This document shows, one piece after another, positions 11,511 to 22,747 of a DNA stretch of 54,021 bases. Both the position numbers and the translations under genes were made by a program. Source of the DNA: Neocallimastix lanati (nom. inval.) (lineage: Eukaryota > Neocallimastigomycota > Neocallimastigomycetes > Neocallimastigales > Neocallimastigaceae); assembly GCA_016946835.1 (NCBI GenBank), contig JACVTC010000008.1, forward strand, positions 2,267,501 to 2,321,521, read 5' to 3'. Numbering within the stretch: the stretch's first letter is position 1; every line of letters starts with the position of its first letter. The notes under the pieces are model-generated. The model was not told where the DNA came from. It saw only the letters and a list, made by a program, of their open reading frames with translations, and did no database searches.

Positions 11511-12591
11511 TGTCACGAATACTAGTGGATTTGAGATTAAAATTCACTATTAGATCAATTGAAATTTAATTTCGTTATTGACAAAAATTATTTTAATTTG
11601 ATTTTAATTATAAAAATAAATATTAGAAACATTAAATAATCAGAAACCAAAGGGTTTGGACTTATTTATTAAAGATAATTTAATTTAATTTAACCCTTAA
11701 GAAATTGATAACCATAACTTGAAGAAAAACAACGACAACACGACAAATAATGGAAATATTATATTGAAATTCCCGCTAAAATTATATTCATTAGAAAGCT
11801 ATGGACGAGAACTACAACATATGTTAAAATCAACCTTATTGGACAACTAGAAGACGAGATATTGGACTTTAAAGATATTTTAAATGTAAAAAATAATTTA
11901 ATTATTTAAGACACTATATTATTAATTAGAATTTATATTAGATAAAATCTCTTAACTTGGAAATTATATTATTAATTTTTTTATGAACAAATATTATTAA
12001 TTAAAAATACAGAATTAGTTATTAGTAATAGTTTTATAATATTTTAAATAAGTTTATAAGTTTTATATATTTTATTATAATATTTTTATTCAATTATTTT
12101 CTAAAAGATTCTAAGGAATTCTTTATCATTCTAAAGATTTCCGAAAGAGAATTTTTAATTAGTTTTAATATTTTATTTTATTATTTTATTTAATTATTAA
12201 TTAGTTTTAGTATTAAATTGTTTAATGAATAATTATATAGTTATTGTATTAAAAGATTCTTATCAACATTATTTTATTATTATATTTTATATAGTTTATA
12301 TAAAAATTAGAATGTATTAATTATTATTTATATTGTTAATTATTAGTTTAGTTAGTATAAAAAAGAAATGAAATTCCATTCTTTGAATTCTTTGTAAGAT
12401 TATTAACTTATTAACATTAACTTATTAATTTGAATCTATTAACATAAAGTTAATGGATTAATTATAACAATAAATAATTCTTTATATTAATCTTAGTTAA
12501 AATTTAATAATAATCTTACCTAATTTAAAAATTTAACAATAATCTTACCTAATTTAAAAATTTAACAATAATTTTACCTAAAAACTTAACA
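11511..12591. mobile_element. Solo LTR inside the copia relic, 5-bp target duplication
   Basis: The 1081-bp segment starts TGTCACGAAT and ends ACTTAACA (TG...CA), and is flanked by the 5-bp repeat CTTCT (11506-11510 and 12592-12596). Removing it plus one repeat joins the copia frame ...IVIPS to TLRTARKEV without a break, which argues strongly that it is an insertion. No coding capacity is seen inside. Its first eight bases match the plus-strand start of the LTRs of gypsy element 1 (TGTCACGAAATGG), but the rest does not obviously align, so it is probably a different family of the same general type. Orientation is not determined. Confidence 0.75.
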
Positions 12592-14224
12592 CTTCTACCC
12601 TTAGAACTGCAAGAAAGGAAGTTAAATCCTAATGATACCTATATGATCGTATCTATTTATTTTGATTCTCCAAATAGCTATAATGAAGCAATTTGTTTCA
12701 ACAATAAAAATTTACTGAATTAATGCTATTAAAGATGAATTAAATAATCTACATTTAAACAAAATTATTACTTTTGTTTCAGAAGTTCTTCCAGTTAAAA
12801 ACATTATTTTTACTAAATAGATTTTTACTTCTAAAAGAGATAGTAATAATTTTATTTATAAATATAAGGCTCGTCTTATTGCCAGAAGTTTCCGTCAAAA
12901 ATGGGGTATTGATTATAATATTACTTATTCCCCTACTTTAAATATTAATAGTCTTAAACTCTTTTTTTTATTGCATTATCTTCAGCTTTTCACTGGGACA
13001 TCATTCAACTTGATATCAAGGCTACTTATCTTAATACTCCTCTCAACAAAGATATTTTCACTGTCATTCCCAAAGGCGATATAAACTTTGGGAGGGTATA
13101 CTGGAATCTTAACAAAGTCTTATGTAGCCTTAAGCAATCATATAGACAATGGTACAAAATAATAAAGAAATTTTTAATTATTAATAATTTTAGACAAATA
13201 AAAACCTAATAATAAAACATCAAATTGTGGACCAATCGAATAGTATTTTAGGAATTAAAGTGGAAAAAAAACAAAATAATAGTTATATAATTTCTCAGAA
13301 AAGATTTATTGAAAATATGGTAGATACTGATAGAAAATATACTTCAGGTGGAATTATTTTAATTGCTTTTTAGATATGCTGGATATCCAAAAAGCAATCA
13401 TGTGTTGCTACTTCTATCTCGGAAGCTGAATAAATAAGTACTTCAGAAAGTGTCAATAAAATACTATGGTTAAGAATATTATTAAAGAAATATTAAATAA
13501 TTAATTATAAATCTATACTGATAATCAAGCAAGCAAGTAAATATATATTAGAAAATGGTAAAATTAATACTAAATTAAAGCATATAGATGTAAAAAGCCA
13601 ATTCAATAGGGTGTGATAACTACTTAATAATTATACTATATATTTATTAATATTATTTTATATATTTAATTATTATGTTTTTATTGATTTTATGGGGATA
13701 GTGCATTTCTCAATGTGGCGTATTTTTATATGTGGCGTATTTTTAATAATTAAATAAATAATTAAATAAATAATAAATATTCTTTTTATATATAATTTAT
13801 TACTATTCAACTGTATAAATAGTTTTTTATAATTCTTTGTTTAATAGAATATATTATTTCTTTTGAAATAGTTATTTAATAATATTTAATTGTAAAAATA
13901 TATTATTATTTCTTTTAAGATGATGTAAATTTAAATTCTTATTTATATAAAAATATTAAAATTTTTAAACAATTAATTTAGTTAATTAAAAAAAAAATCA
14001 CTGATTTTTTTATTAAGAATAATTTTAACTATTAATAGTAATTCGACAAATTTTATTGATCATTTTTAATTTGTTATTTTTTAATTAATAATTTTAATAT
14101 TTAAATCTCTTAAATACTTCAACCATAATTCAACGAATTCATTTCTTTTCCTTTTTTCTTTTTTAATGGAAATTCTATATTTTTGTAATATTTAATTAAG
14201 GCATTTATTTCATCAGTTCGTCTT

Positions 14225-14257
<33 letters not shown>

Positions 14258-14269
14258 CCAAGTTCCACT

Positions 14270-14946
14270 TTTTCTCATTTTGCAATCATCATAGAATAAT
14301 GAATCTACTTTTTGTAAAGTTAATAAAAATTTATAAAAATGAGGCTTTTTTTGGAAATAAATTGTTTAAATAATTGTTGAATGATTCTGAGGCATTATTT
14401 GTTATATGCTCTATATTATCATAATAATTCCAATGTTTAATTTCATAATCTTTTAAATAATTATTTAAAGTATTCTATAAATTCCAAAAAATTGACATAT
14501 TTATGTACAGGACACTCACTTTTAATTTTATTATAAATATCATTTATATATTCAGGGTTTATAAAAGGAAAGTTTGAAATAAACTTATAATAAATATATG
14601 AATCAATATTATTTTCTACTCTTTACAACATAATTTATTTTTTTTTTTAATTTCTAATGTTCTTTTATCATACCAAGTGCAGTATTTGATATTTATATCA
14701 GGAAACACTTTTTTAACAGAATTAGAAATACCTTTTTCAAAATCACAATGAAAATTTTAGTGTAATGATAATATTATTATTCTTTTAGACATTTTTATTT
14801 ATTTCTTCAAATAACACTTCATAAGTTCTTTGTTCTTTATTTTTTAATATTGAAAAGTAGTGTAAAAACTATTTAATTCCTTAACATAAGTTCTAGTAAT
14901 GAACACTTGATAACGACATTTTGGTGCAATTTTAAATGTACCATAT
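14270..14946 (-). pseudogene. MULE-1 transposase, C-terminal part
   Basis: On the minus strand from 14946: GTFKIAPKCRYQVFITRTYV, then NFHCDFEKGISNSVKKVFPD (second catalytic Asp region), NIKYCTWYDKRTLE, and after frameshifts HWNYYDNIEHITNNASESFN (near 14440-14370, the region of the catalytic Glu). All blocks are collinear with the MULE-2 transposase at 30825-31480. Several shifts and stops are present. The gene ends close to the poly-T run at 14228-14257. Confidence 0.85.
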
Positions 14947-15377
14947 TGTCACGAAATGGTTCTTGACAATAAATTTAAAAATAAACACTTAAAACCTTTA
15001 AAATAAAATAAGTAAAATATTTTTATTTATATTTATTTTATTAATTATAAATTTATTATCAAAAACACATTAATTAACTTAATAAGTTAGTGTTTAATAA
15101 TAATTTTATTTTATTAATAAAAACTCAAAGTATAAAATATTTTTAGAGGAAAATCTACTCCTATTTATATAAAAATTTTGATAAATAAAATAAAGAAATT
15201 TTAATGAATTAAAAATAACCAATCAAGCTATTTTTCTTAATAAAAATAAAAAATAAAATAAAAATAATAATAAAATATATTTTTTGGAAAAATAAAGGTT
15301 TCGAACTTGAGAAGTTCGAACTAAAGTCTTAGTTACTAACAACTAAGACATTATGCTAATTTTTATGATTCGTTACA
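14947..15377 (-). repeat. Gypsy 1 3' LTR
   Basis: 431 bp, TG...CA ends (minus strand TGTAACGAATC to CGTGACA). It carries a TATA-like TATATAAATA near 15173-15164 followed by GAGTTTTTATT (15125-15115), which matches the complement of the primer-binding segment next to the 5' LTR. Confidence 0.95.
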
Positions 15378-15381
15378 TGGT

Positions 15382-15396
15382 CCTCCTTCAGGATTC
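15382..15396 (-). promoter_or_regulatory. Gypsy 1 polypurine tract
   Basis: Minus strand CCTGAAGGAGGA precedes the 3' LTR by a few bases (ACCA between). It would prime plus-strand DNA synthesis. Confidence 0.6.
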
Positions 15397-15570
15397 GGAT
15401 ACCAGACGAATCAAAAAAAAAAATAAAATTTAACTATATAAAACTAGAAAATTCTAAATACATTAAAATCATACATTTTTATTTTTATAATAAAATTTTG
15501 ATATTTATATTGATATTGATAGAAATATTATAACAATAAAATGAGAGTAAAAATAAGTATTATTTAGTTA

Positions 15571-18500
15571 TTATTTATTGATAAATTTTTTGTTAAAATT
15601 TCTTAAAATTTCATCACAATTTAAATTTTCTTTTGGTTCCCAAGATGCTTCAGAAAGAGGGTAACCTTTCCACTTAATTAAGTATTGTATTTTACCATAA
15701 TGTTTTCTTTTGTCTAAAATTTCTTCTACCTCGTATTCTACTTCATCATTGATTATAATAGGAGGTGGAGCTGGTGTTATTCTGTTAAAGTTGTCTTCGC
15801 AATAAGGCTCCAAGCTTGATACATGTACGATTGGGTGAATTCTTAGAGATTTAGGTAAATCTAATTTATAAGAGACTTCAGTTACTTTTTCCAATATTTT
15901 ATATGGACCTAGTTTTCTTGGTTTGAACTTTTTATTTCCCTTATGAATGATTAAGGAACTATCAAGCCAAACTTTATCACCCTTTTTAAATTTAGGAGGT
16001 TTACATCTATACTTGTCGGCCTGTTTCTTCTGGGTTTCAATGGCCATTTTCAAGTTTTCTTTTAATTTCTTTATTAAATCTTGAAAATCTTTGGTAAATT
16101 CTACAGCACGAGGTACATTAATTTGCTCAGGAATTAAAGGTGAATGTTTTGAGTGAAAACCATAATTAAGGAAGAAAGGAGAAAAACCCGTAGATTCTTG
16201 AACAGCGTTGTTATAGCTAAATTCGGCAAAGCTTAGGTAGTTTTTCCAATCAGAACCCTTATAATTTGAAAAACATCTTAGATATTGTTCTACAACGGAG
16301 TTCACTCTCTCCGTCTGGCCATTGGATTGATGATGATATGGAGATGAAAGTTTGAGATCAATGTTAAGAGATTGGCAAACAGCTTTCCAAAATTTTGAAG
16401 TAAACTGGGAACCTCTGTCGGAAATAATTTCTTCAGGAAGGCCATGAAGTCTAAATATATGGTCAATGAAGGCAGAAGCAGTGTCAATAGCGGAAGGGAG
16501 ACCATGAAAAGGGATAAGATGGAACATTTTAGTTAATCTATCCACGATAACGAGAATGCATGTAAAGCCATCGGAGTCGGGTAAATCGGTAATAAAGTCC
16601 ATTGAAATGGAAGACCAAGGACGTTCACTAATTTCAAGAGGGTTCAGAAAACCATAAGGTTTATGGCGCGAAGTTTTAGAGCGACAACAGACATCGCAGG
16701 ATCGAACATACTTCTTGATATCAGAGGATAAAGAAGGCCACCAAAAATCACGAAAAGTAAGAGAAATAGTTTTTTTAATACCATAATGACCTGCAGTAGG
16801 AGAATCATGGCATATTTTCATAATTTGTGTACGGCAGCTTGGTGGAACATAAATACGGCTATTGAAAAGAAGAAAGCCATTGTTAAGAGAAAATTTATCA
16901 ATTTGGCTATGGGGGATAGGTGGTTTTTTATTATCAAGATAAGTACATACGTCTTGATAAAAGGAGTCAGATTTATAACCAGTTAGAATTTCATTGTTAA
17001 GAGACGAGATTGAACAAACAAGAGCACAAAAATTTTCTGGACGAAGGACGGTAAAGGGAATATCTGAATCATTAGCAGAGTTAACATAATCAGGACGGCG
17101 GGAAAGAGCATCAGGTTTACCATTAGAGGAACCGGAACGATACAGGATTTTAAAATTGAATTCTGAAAGAAATAAAGACCATCGAACAAGTCTTTGAGTC
17201 ATTTTTTCAGGTTTCTTTTGAAATAAAAGGTTACGATGATCGGAGAAAATAATGAAAGGAATGTCAGAACCTTTAAGAAGATGGCGCCAATTTTCTAAAG
17301 CGGAAACAATAGCCAAAAGTTCTTTGTCGTAAATTGGGTAGTTGCGTTCTGCACCTGTAAGTGATCTAGAAAAGAAAGCGACTGGGTGTAAATGATTGTC
17401 GTTTTGAGATTTCTGTGATAGGACAGCACCAATAGCAAAGTTACTAGAATCAGTTTCAACTATGAAAGGAAGTTCTCTATTAGGATAAATAAGAACTGGT
17501 GATGAGGTAAACTTTAATTTAAGAGAGTCAAAAGCAGCTTGGGCATCAGGAGACCATGAAAACTTAACATTCTTTCTTAAAAGATGATGGAGAGGATGAG
17601 CAAGTTTAGCAAAACCTGGAATAAAACGTCTGTAAAATTTGCTAGACCGAGAAAAGATTGAACGTCTTTTACACAAGTAGGAACGGGCCAATTTAAGATG
17701 GAGTCGACCTTTTTGGGGTCCATATAAATGCCTTCAGAGGAGATACGGTGCCCAAGGAAATCGATGTAAGGAACGAAAAATTCGCATTTTTCGAGTTTAG
17801 CATATAGTTTAGCTTTCCTGAGGCGAGTTAAAATTTCCTTGACATGCTTAACATGAGAATTGTAATCTTTAGAGAAGATAATGATGTCATCGATGTAGGC
17901 ATATGCAAATTTTCCAATAACATCTTCAAGAACATCATTAATGAAATGTTGGAAAACGGCAGGAGCGTTCTTTAGCCCAAATGGCATTACGGTGTATTCA
18001 AAGTGTCCAAAAATACAAGTAAAAGCGGTCTTGTATTCGTCGCCTTCCTTAATTCGAATGAGATTATATGCCGAGCGAAGATCTAATTTAGAAAAGATTT
18101 TTGCTTTCCCCAAATGCTCAAGCATATCTTGAATTAGTGGAAGAGGATAGGAATCTCGAATTGTGATTTCATTGAGAGGGCGGTAGTCAACTACTAATCG
18201 GAGTTCACCATTCTTTTTAAGGACAAAGAATATTGAAGCACCGGCAGGAGATTTGGATTTACGAATAAATCCTTTCTTAAGGTTTTCCTTGATATATTTC
18301 TCTAAAGCTTTTATTTCCTTATCTGTTAATGGATAGATAGGACCATAATAAAGCTTTCCGTTAGATATAATATTTATTTGACAATCATATTGACGATGAG
18401 GCGTAAGTTCGTTGGCAGAAGATTCACTAAAAACGTCAAAAAATTCCATTAATACTTTAGGAAGTTTAGATTTTAATTCATAATATGAAATAGGATTAAG

Positions 18501-19946
18501 AGAAGAGTTAAGTTTTGAAATAGAATTTTTGAAAGTATCATGAGAAACAGAAAGTGAATTAGAAGTTAAAGAATTAGAATTGTTAGGGATACTTTTTGAT
18601 TTACAATTGGATTCATCGGTTATAACCATAAAAGAAGTACAAGGAGAAGTGTTTTGTAAATTTAAATTGTTATGAGAGGAAGTAGAATTGTGACTTTTAT
18701 TGTTAGTGGTATTACGGCGAGAATTATTTTCTATAATGGGAAAAGCAGAAGGTTCTTCTGGGAATTCTGGAACATTATTTGGTAAAGAGACACAATAAGT
18801 AAGACAGTGATTAGAAACAAAAGATAAAGTATTCGTAGCAAAATCAATATGAGGGTTGTGTTCTTTGAGCCAATCGAGACCTAAAATACAAGGATAAGCA
18901 GGTAAATCTGTAACATAAAATTGAGTTCTACAAAGATGATCCTTATAACGAAGATTAAGAGGTGGAGTTATACCGAAGATAGATTGACTACCACCAATAC
19001 CAATGATTTTTGGTAATTGACCATCATCATGATAAGGTAAATTATGGTCATTGCAGTAGTCGACATCAATGAGATTGAGCTTAGAACCGGAATCTATAAG
19101 AATCTTTGGCGTTAGTTCGAAAGATAATTTAAATTCTGTAGCAAAATGTTCTTGAGAGGAATTGTTTAAATTTGAGGCCTTGGCAGGAATAGATACCATG
19201 GAAATATTTTCTTTATTTTTATTCTTCTTTATACAATCTTTTAAACTGTGGTCTGGAGAGCCACAATAAACACAGAGATTTTCCCTTTTTCTTCTTTCCT
19301 TTTCTTGTTTAGAAAGAGGCTTATGAAAGCTGAATTTAGACTTATTTCTTTTTTGTGAATGAGCTTTATTAAATCTTTGATTTTCGTTATTGAAATGCCT
19401 TTGGTTTGAAAATTGTCTTTGAACATATAAACGAGAATCAATTCTGGAAGCAATTGTTTGCATGGCGAATAAAGTTTTTGGGCCAGGAAACATTTCAAGA
19501 ATACGAGAGGCAACATTATCATTTAAACCGGCCATAAAAGCGTCCATTTTTGCTTCTTCGTTCCATGTGGATACATCGGCATACTTGTTAAATTCTAATA
19601 TGTATCCACTGACTCCTCCTATGTTTTTTTGTTTAATTCTTCTTAGCATTTGGTTGGCTACATAGGATTCGTCATTACTCCCATAAAAAGCCTTTAATTT
19701 TCCTACAAAGGCTTCGTAGTTATGTAGACATGGGTCATTATTCTCGATCAAGGTAGCTGCCCAATTCATTGCGTTTCCATACAATCGGGAGATTATATAA
19801 ATTACTTTCTTTTCATCTTCGAGGTATTGATCTGGATAGAGAGCAAATATAAGATCAATTTTAGCTAGGAAACCTTTCAAATATCTTCTGTCACCCGCAA
19901 AACCATCTTTTAAGGTAGCATTTTCTAAAATATTATGTTCCTCCAT
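15571..19946 (-). pseudogene. Gypsy 1 gag-pol polyprotein with chromodomain, one frameshift
   Basis: One gag-pol frame of about 1458 codons, starting ATG 19946. Gag covers residues 1 to about 220, followed by a CCHC knuckle CVYCGSPDHSLKDC (225-238). Protease ILIDSGS is near 282-288. Reverse transcriptase shows LDLRSAYNLIRI, MPFGLKNAPAVFQ and catalytic YIDD (near 17905-17880). RNase H has [24 protein letters not shown] and FSDHRN. Integrase has the H..H..CDVCC zinc region, [20 protein letters not shown] and VVEQYLR (D,D,E). A classic chromodomain closes it: [32 protein letters not shown]. The frame shifts in the A-run at 17634-17637 between LGLANF and YRRFIPGF (one base missing). If that is a sequencing error, the element is intact. 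Family role: copy-and-paste retrotransposition, with the chromodomain directing integration to marked chromatin. Confidence 0.95.
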
Positions 19947-20790
19947 ATTTATTTGTAATTTATAAAGAATATAAAAAGAAATGATATAATTGTAATTAAA
20001 AGTAATGGAAAAAATTTGATTGACAAAGTTTTTATTTTTTGAAAAGTATTAGTATTGTTAAATAAAATAATCAATTAAGTTTTTGTTATATGTGTTATTG
20101 GAACGAAAAAAGAAATAATAAAAATTTATAGGAAAAAAAAAAAATTGTTTTATTAGAATTCGTTCCAGAAAAAAAATAGAAAAAGAAAAAATAAAAATCT
20201 AATAAGAATAAATTTAATTTAAGAAAATTTAAGCGTTCAAAAATAAGTTAGAAATAAAAGCATTTCCTGAAATTTTCCAGGTTTAATTCAAAAGGTGAAG
20301 AAATAGTATGCGCTTATTTGTCAAGTCACTCGTCTATTACGACTTGTGTACTTGAGCGCACCTCGAGTACTTTAAAAAAATAAAATTTTCAAAGTAGTTC
20401 AGAGCTTGCCAACCCAATTATTGTACAAGATAAACTTACTCCGGAAATTTCTTCGCTTCTTGTATTTGAATTAGAACCTGCTTCTAAGTCAGTACTAATT
20501 CAATTATTTCTGAATATTTTCTTAAAAAATTTTACTCTTATTATTATTATTATTATTACTATTATTATTCAAAAAATGTTTTATTAGAAATATTATTAAG
20601 AAAAGCAATGATTAAAATTTTTAGTAAATAAAGACGCCTTACTTCGCACAAAGCTACTGACTTATCTTTATATTCTCTTTTTGAAAAACGCCTTAATTTA
20701 CAAACAATTATTGTTTGCTACTGACTTATTTTTCTTAAAAAGAATACTTAAAAATTTTAAACACTAAGGTATTAAGTTTTTTATTTTTAG

Positions 20791-20801
20791 GAGTTTTTAT
20801 T
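20791..20801 (-). promoter_or_regulatory. Candidate self-priming primer-binding site of gypsy 1
   Basis: Directly after the 5' LTR the minus strand reads (A)ATAAAAACTCC, not a tRNA 3'-end complement beginning TGG. The 11-mer AATAAAAACTC (including the last LTR base) is perfectly complementary to GAGTTTTTATT in the 3' LTR (15125-15115) and 10/11 in the 5' LTR (20980-20970), just downstream of the TATA box. This is the arrangement known from Tf1-type chromoviruses, where the RNA 5' end primes minus-strand synthesis. Role inferred. Confidence 0.5.
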
Positions 20802-21231
20802 GTCACGAAATGGTTCTTGACAATAAATTTAAAAATAAACACTTAAAACCTTTAAAATAAAATAAGTAAAATATTTTTATTTATATTTATTTTATTAATT
20901 ATAAATTTATTATCAAAAACACATTAATTAACTTAATAAGTTAGTGTTTAATAATAATTTTATTTTATTAATAAAAATTCAAAGTATAAAATATTTTTAG
21001 AGGAAAATCTACTCCTATTTATATAAAAATTTTGATAAATAAAATAAAGAAATTTTAATGAATTAAAAATAACCAATCAAGCTATTTTTCTTAATAAAAA
21101 TAAAAAATAAAATAAAAATAATAATAAAATATATTTTTTGGAAAAATAAAGGTTTCGAACTTGAGAAGTTCGAACTAAAGTCTTAATTACTAACAACTAA
21201 GACATTATGCTAATTTTTATGATTCGTTACA
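20801..21231 (-). repeat. Gypsy 1 5' LTR (promoter LTR)
   Basis: 431 bp, two differences from the 3' LTR. TATATAAATA at 21025-21016 lies 45 nt before the likely transcript start near 20980. Here the self-priming match reads GAATTTTTATT, one transition away from the version in the 3' LTR. Confidence 0.95.
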
Positions 21232-21278
21232 TATATGCAAAAACATCTATATTATATTGCATAAATAATTTTGCTTGG
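21232..21278 (-). pseudogene. MULE-1 transposase, 47-bp middle sliver between two retroelements
   Basis: This short piece lies exactly between the two gypsy elements and encodes QAKLFMQYNIDVFAY on the minus strand. It aligns to FQAYLFSNYHNSIFADG of the MULE-2 protein. Joined across both insertions it keeps the transposase frame: LLF at 28324 on one side, GTFKIAP at 14946 on the other. The first catalytic Asp (FADG in MULE-2) is Tyr here, so the enzyme was already dying or has mutated since. No other reading explains this sliver. Confidence 0.85.
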
Positions 21279-22013
21279 TGTTAAAATTAAGATATAAAAT
21301 AGTTTTATGATTAATAACGTTACTAGGTTAATATGTTGAATTATATATTAATAATCCAACAATAATTAATTAATAATAATATAAAAATAATATAAGATAA
21401 ATAGTTAAGTTATTTAAACACTTAATATCTAAGAATATTTTAAATAATAATTTCTTTGAAGGATTTATGAAAATATTTATTTATTGAATTATTAGTATAT
21501 AATTATTGTAAGTACAATAACCTTACAAAGAACATAAAAGATAGATTTTTACATCTTTCTTTTATACTTTGTAAGTTACATAATAATAATATTTAATTAT
21601 AAGATATTAATAATATAGTAATATGATATTAATAAAATATTAAGATAATAACAATATCGATATGTTTAAAATATTTAATATAACTAAATAAATTTAATTT
21701 ATAATTATATAATTAATTTGAATAATTAAAAATAGTAGTTAATATATATGATGTAAACATATATATAAACATAATATAAATAAATACATGTGACGTCATA
21801 TGTAGATAATTGAAATTATTAATATAAATCTTATTTACTAATATTCTCAGAATTATTAGGCCTAAGATAATTCCTTAAATATTAAATAAGAATTTATATT
21901 AATTATTAATTATTTAAATATATATATTATTTATAATTAAATAAATAATATTTGTTAACTATTGAAATGTAAATAACTGAAATTGAGATTTCAATTCAGT
22001 TATAATTTCAACA
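21279..22013 (-). repeat. Gypsy 2 3' LTR
   Basis: 735 bp with TG...CA ends on the minus strand (TGTTGAAATT to TTTTAACA). Near-identical to 27588-28323. The adjacent purine tract marks this as the 3' copy. Confidence 0.95.
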
Positions 22014-22555
22014 ATGCCCTCCCATAAAAATCGGATTCAAGACGATTTTTGTGTAACGATAAGGAGGATTAAATTTTTGTTAAAAAATTTTTTGGAATTT
22101 CTTAAATTAAAAATTTTTAATTTATGAAAGAGGAAGGTCACTTGAGTCCTTTTAAATTTTTAAAGGAAACCCTTTATAAGTGGCCATTTCATTGAAATTT
22201 TGAAATCTCTAAAATTTAATAAAATTAAAATTTTATTATGAAAATTGATGTTTAAGAATATGATGGTACCATTTTTAAATGTTTTTGATTAAAAATTTTT
22301 GAAATTGAAATTTTGAAATTTTAATTTCAATTAACTTTTTAATTTTATGCATTAACTTTAAAAATTGAAAATTATAATAATTAATGAATTTATGAATAAA
22401 ATTAGATTATAAATTGATAGATGTAAGTGTAACATAGCTATGTTTTTGAATTTTGAAAATTTTGAAAATTTCGAAATTTTGAAATTGAAATTTGACTGAA
22501 AAATTGATAATAATAAAATAAAATTTAAAAACAAATTAATAAAAATAAAATTTCC

Positions 22556-22627
<72 letters not shown>

Positions 22628-22747
22628 AATATTATTATTATTATCATTTTAGTTATAAGCTATTGAAATAGGTTTTCTTCCATTTTGTAAATATTGTAAA
22701 TAAATATTTTGATTTCGGGGGTTATTTTCAACTTCGTCTGAAGGAAC

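Larger units (their letters stand above)
10323..13640 (+). pseudogene. Dead Ty1/copia retrotransposon (linker, RT, RNase H) with two nested insertions
   Basis: The plus strand shows degenerate copia pol. An Asn-rich linker (10323-10780) continues after the first insertion (from about 11463: LPLPPNSPNSKIVIPS) and after the second (from 12597: TLRTARKEVKS). Reverse-transcriptase motifs come next: SPNSYNEAICF, IFTSKRDSNNFIYKYKARLI, WGIDYNITYSPTLNINSLK, then WDIIQLDIKATYLNTPL, DIFTVIPKGD and LNKVLCSLKQSYRQWY (about 12660-13160). Remnants of the following region include SILGIKVEKK and ISQKRFIENMV. The RNase H strand WISKKQSCVATSISEAE is near 13380-13430. Frameshifts and stops are numerous, for example TAG where copia proteins have Trp (KW to K*) near 12820. 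The expected 3' end is cut off near 13640-13690, where the MULE-1 end begins. No gag or 5' LTR was recognised. Confidence 0.85.
14947..21231 (-). mobile_element. Gypsy element 1: Ty3/gypsy chromovirus, 6285 bp, minus strand
   Basis: Two 431-bp LTRs (14947-15377 and 20801-21231) flank a gag-pol gene read on the minus strand. I find only two LTR differences (near 15124/20979 and 15339/21186), so the insertion is young. The flanking 5 bp are CATAT (14942-14946) and TATAT (21232-21236), a target duplication with one change. Removing the element and one repeat restores the MULE-1 transposase frame. Beside the 3' LTR is a purine-rich tract (GAAGGAGGA, minus strand, about 15390-15382). The only visible gene defect is a one-base frameshift at 17634-17637. 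Confidence 0.95.

Noticed and set aside
15378-15400. TGGTCCTCCTTCAGGATTCG next to an LTR as a tRNA primer-binding site
   Set aside because: It would require a plus-strand element, but gag-pol is on the minus strand. In that orientation the segment lies before the 3' LTR and its reverse complement is purine-rich, so it is the polypurine tract.
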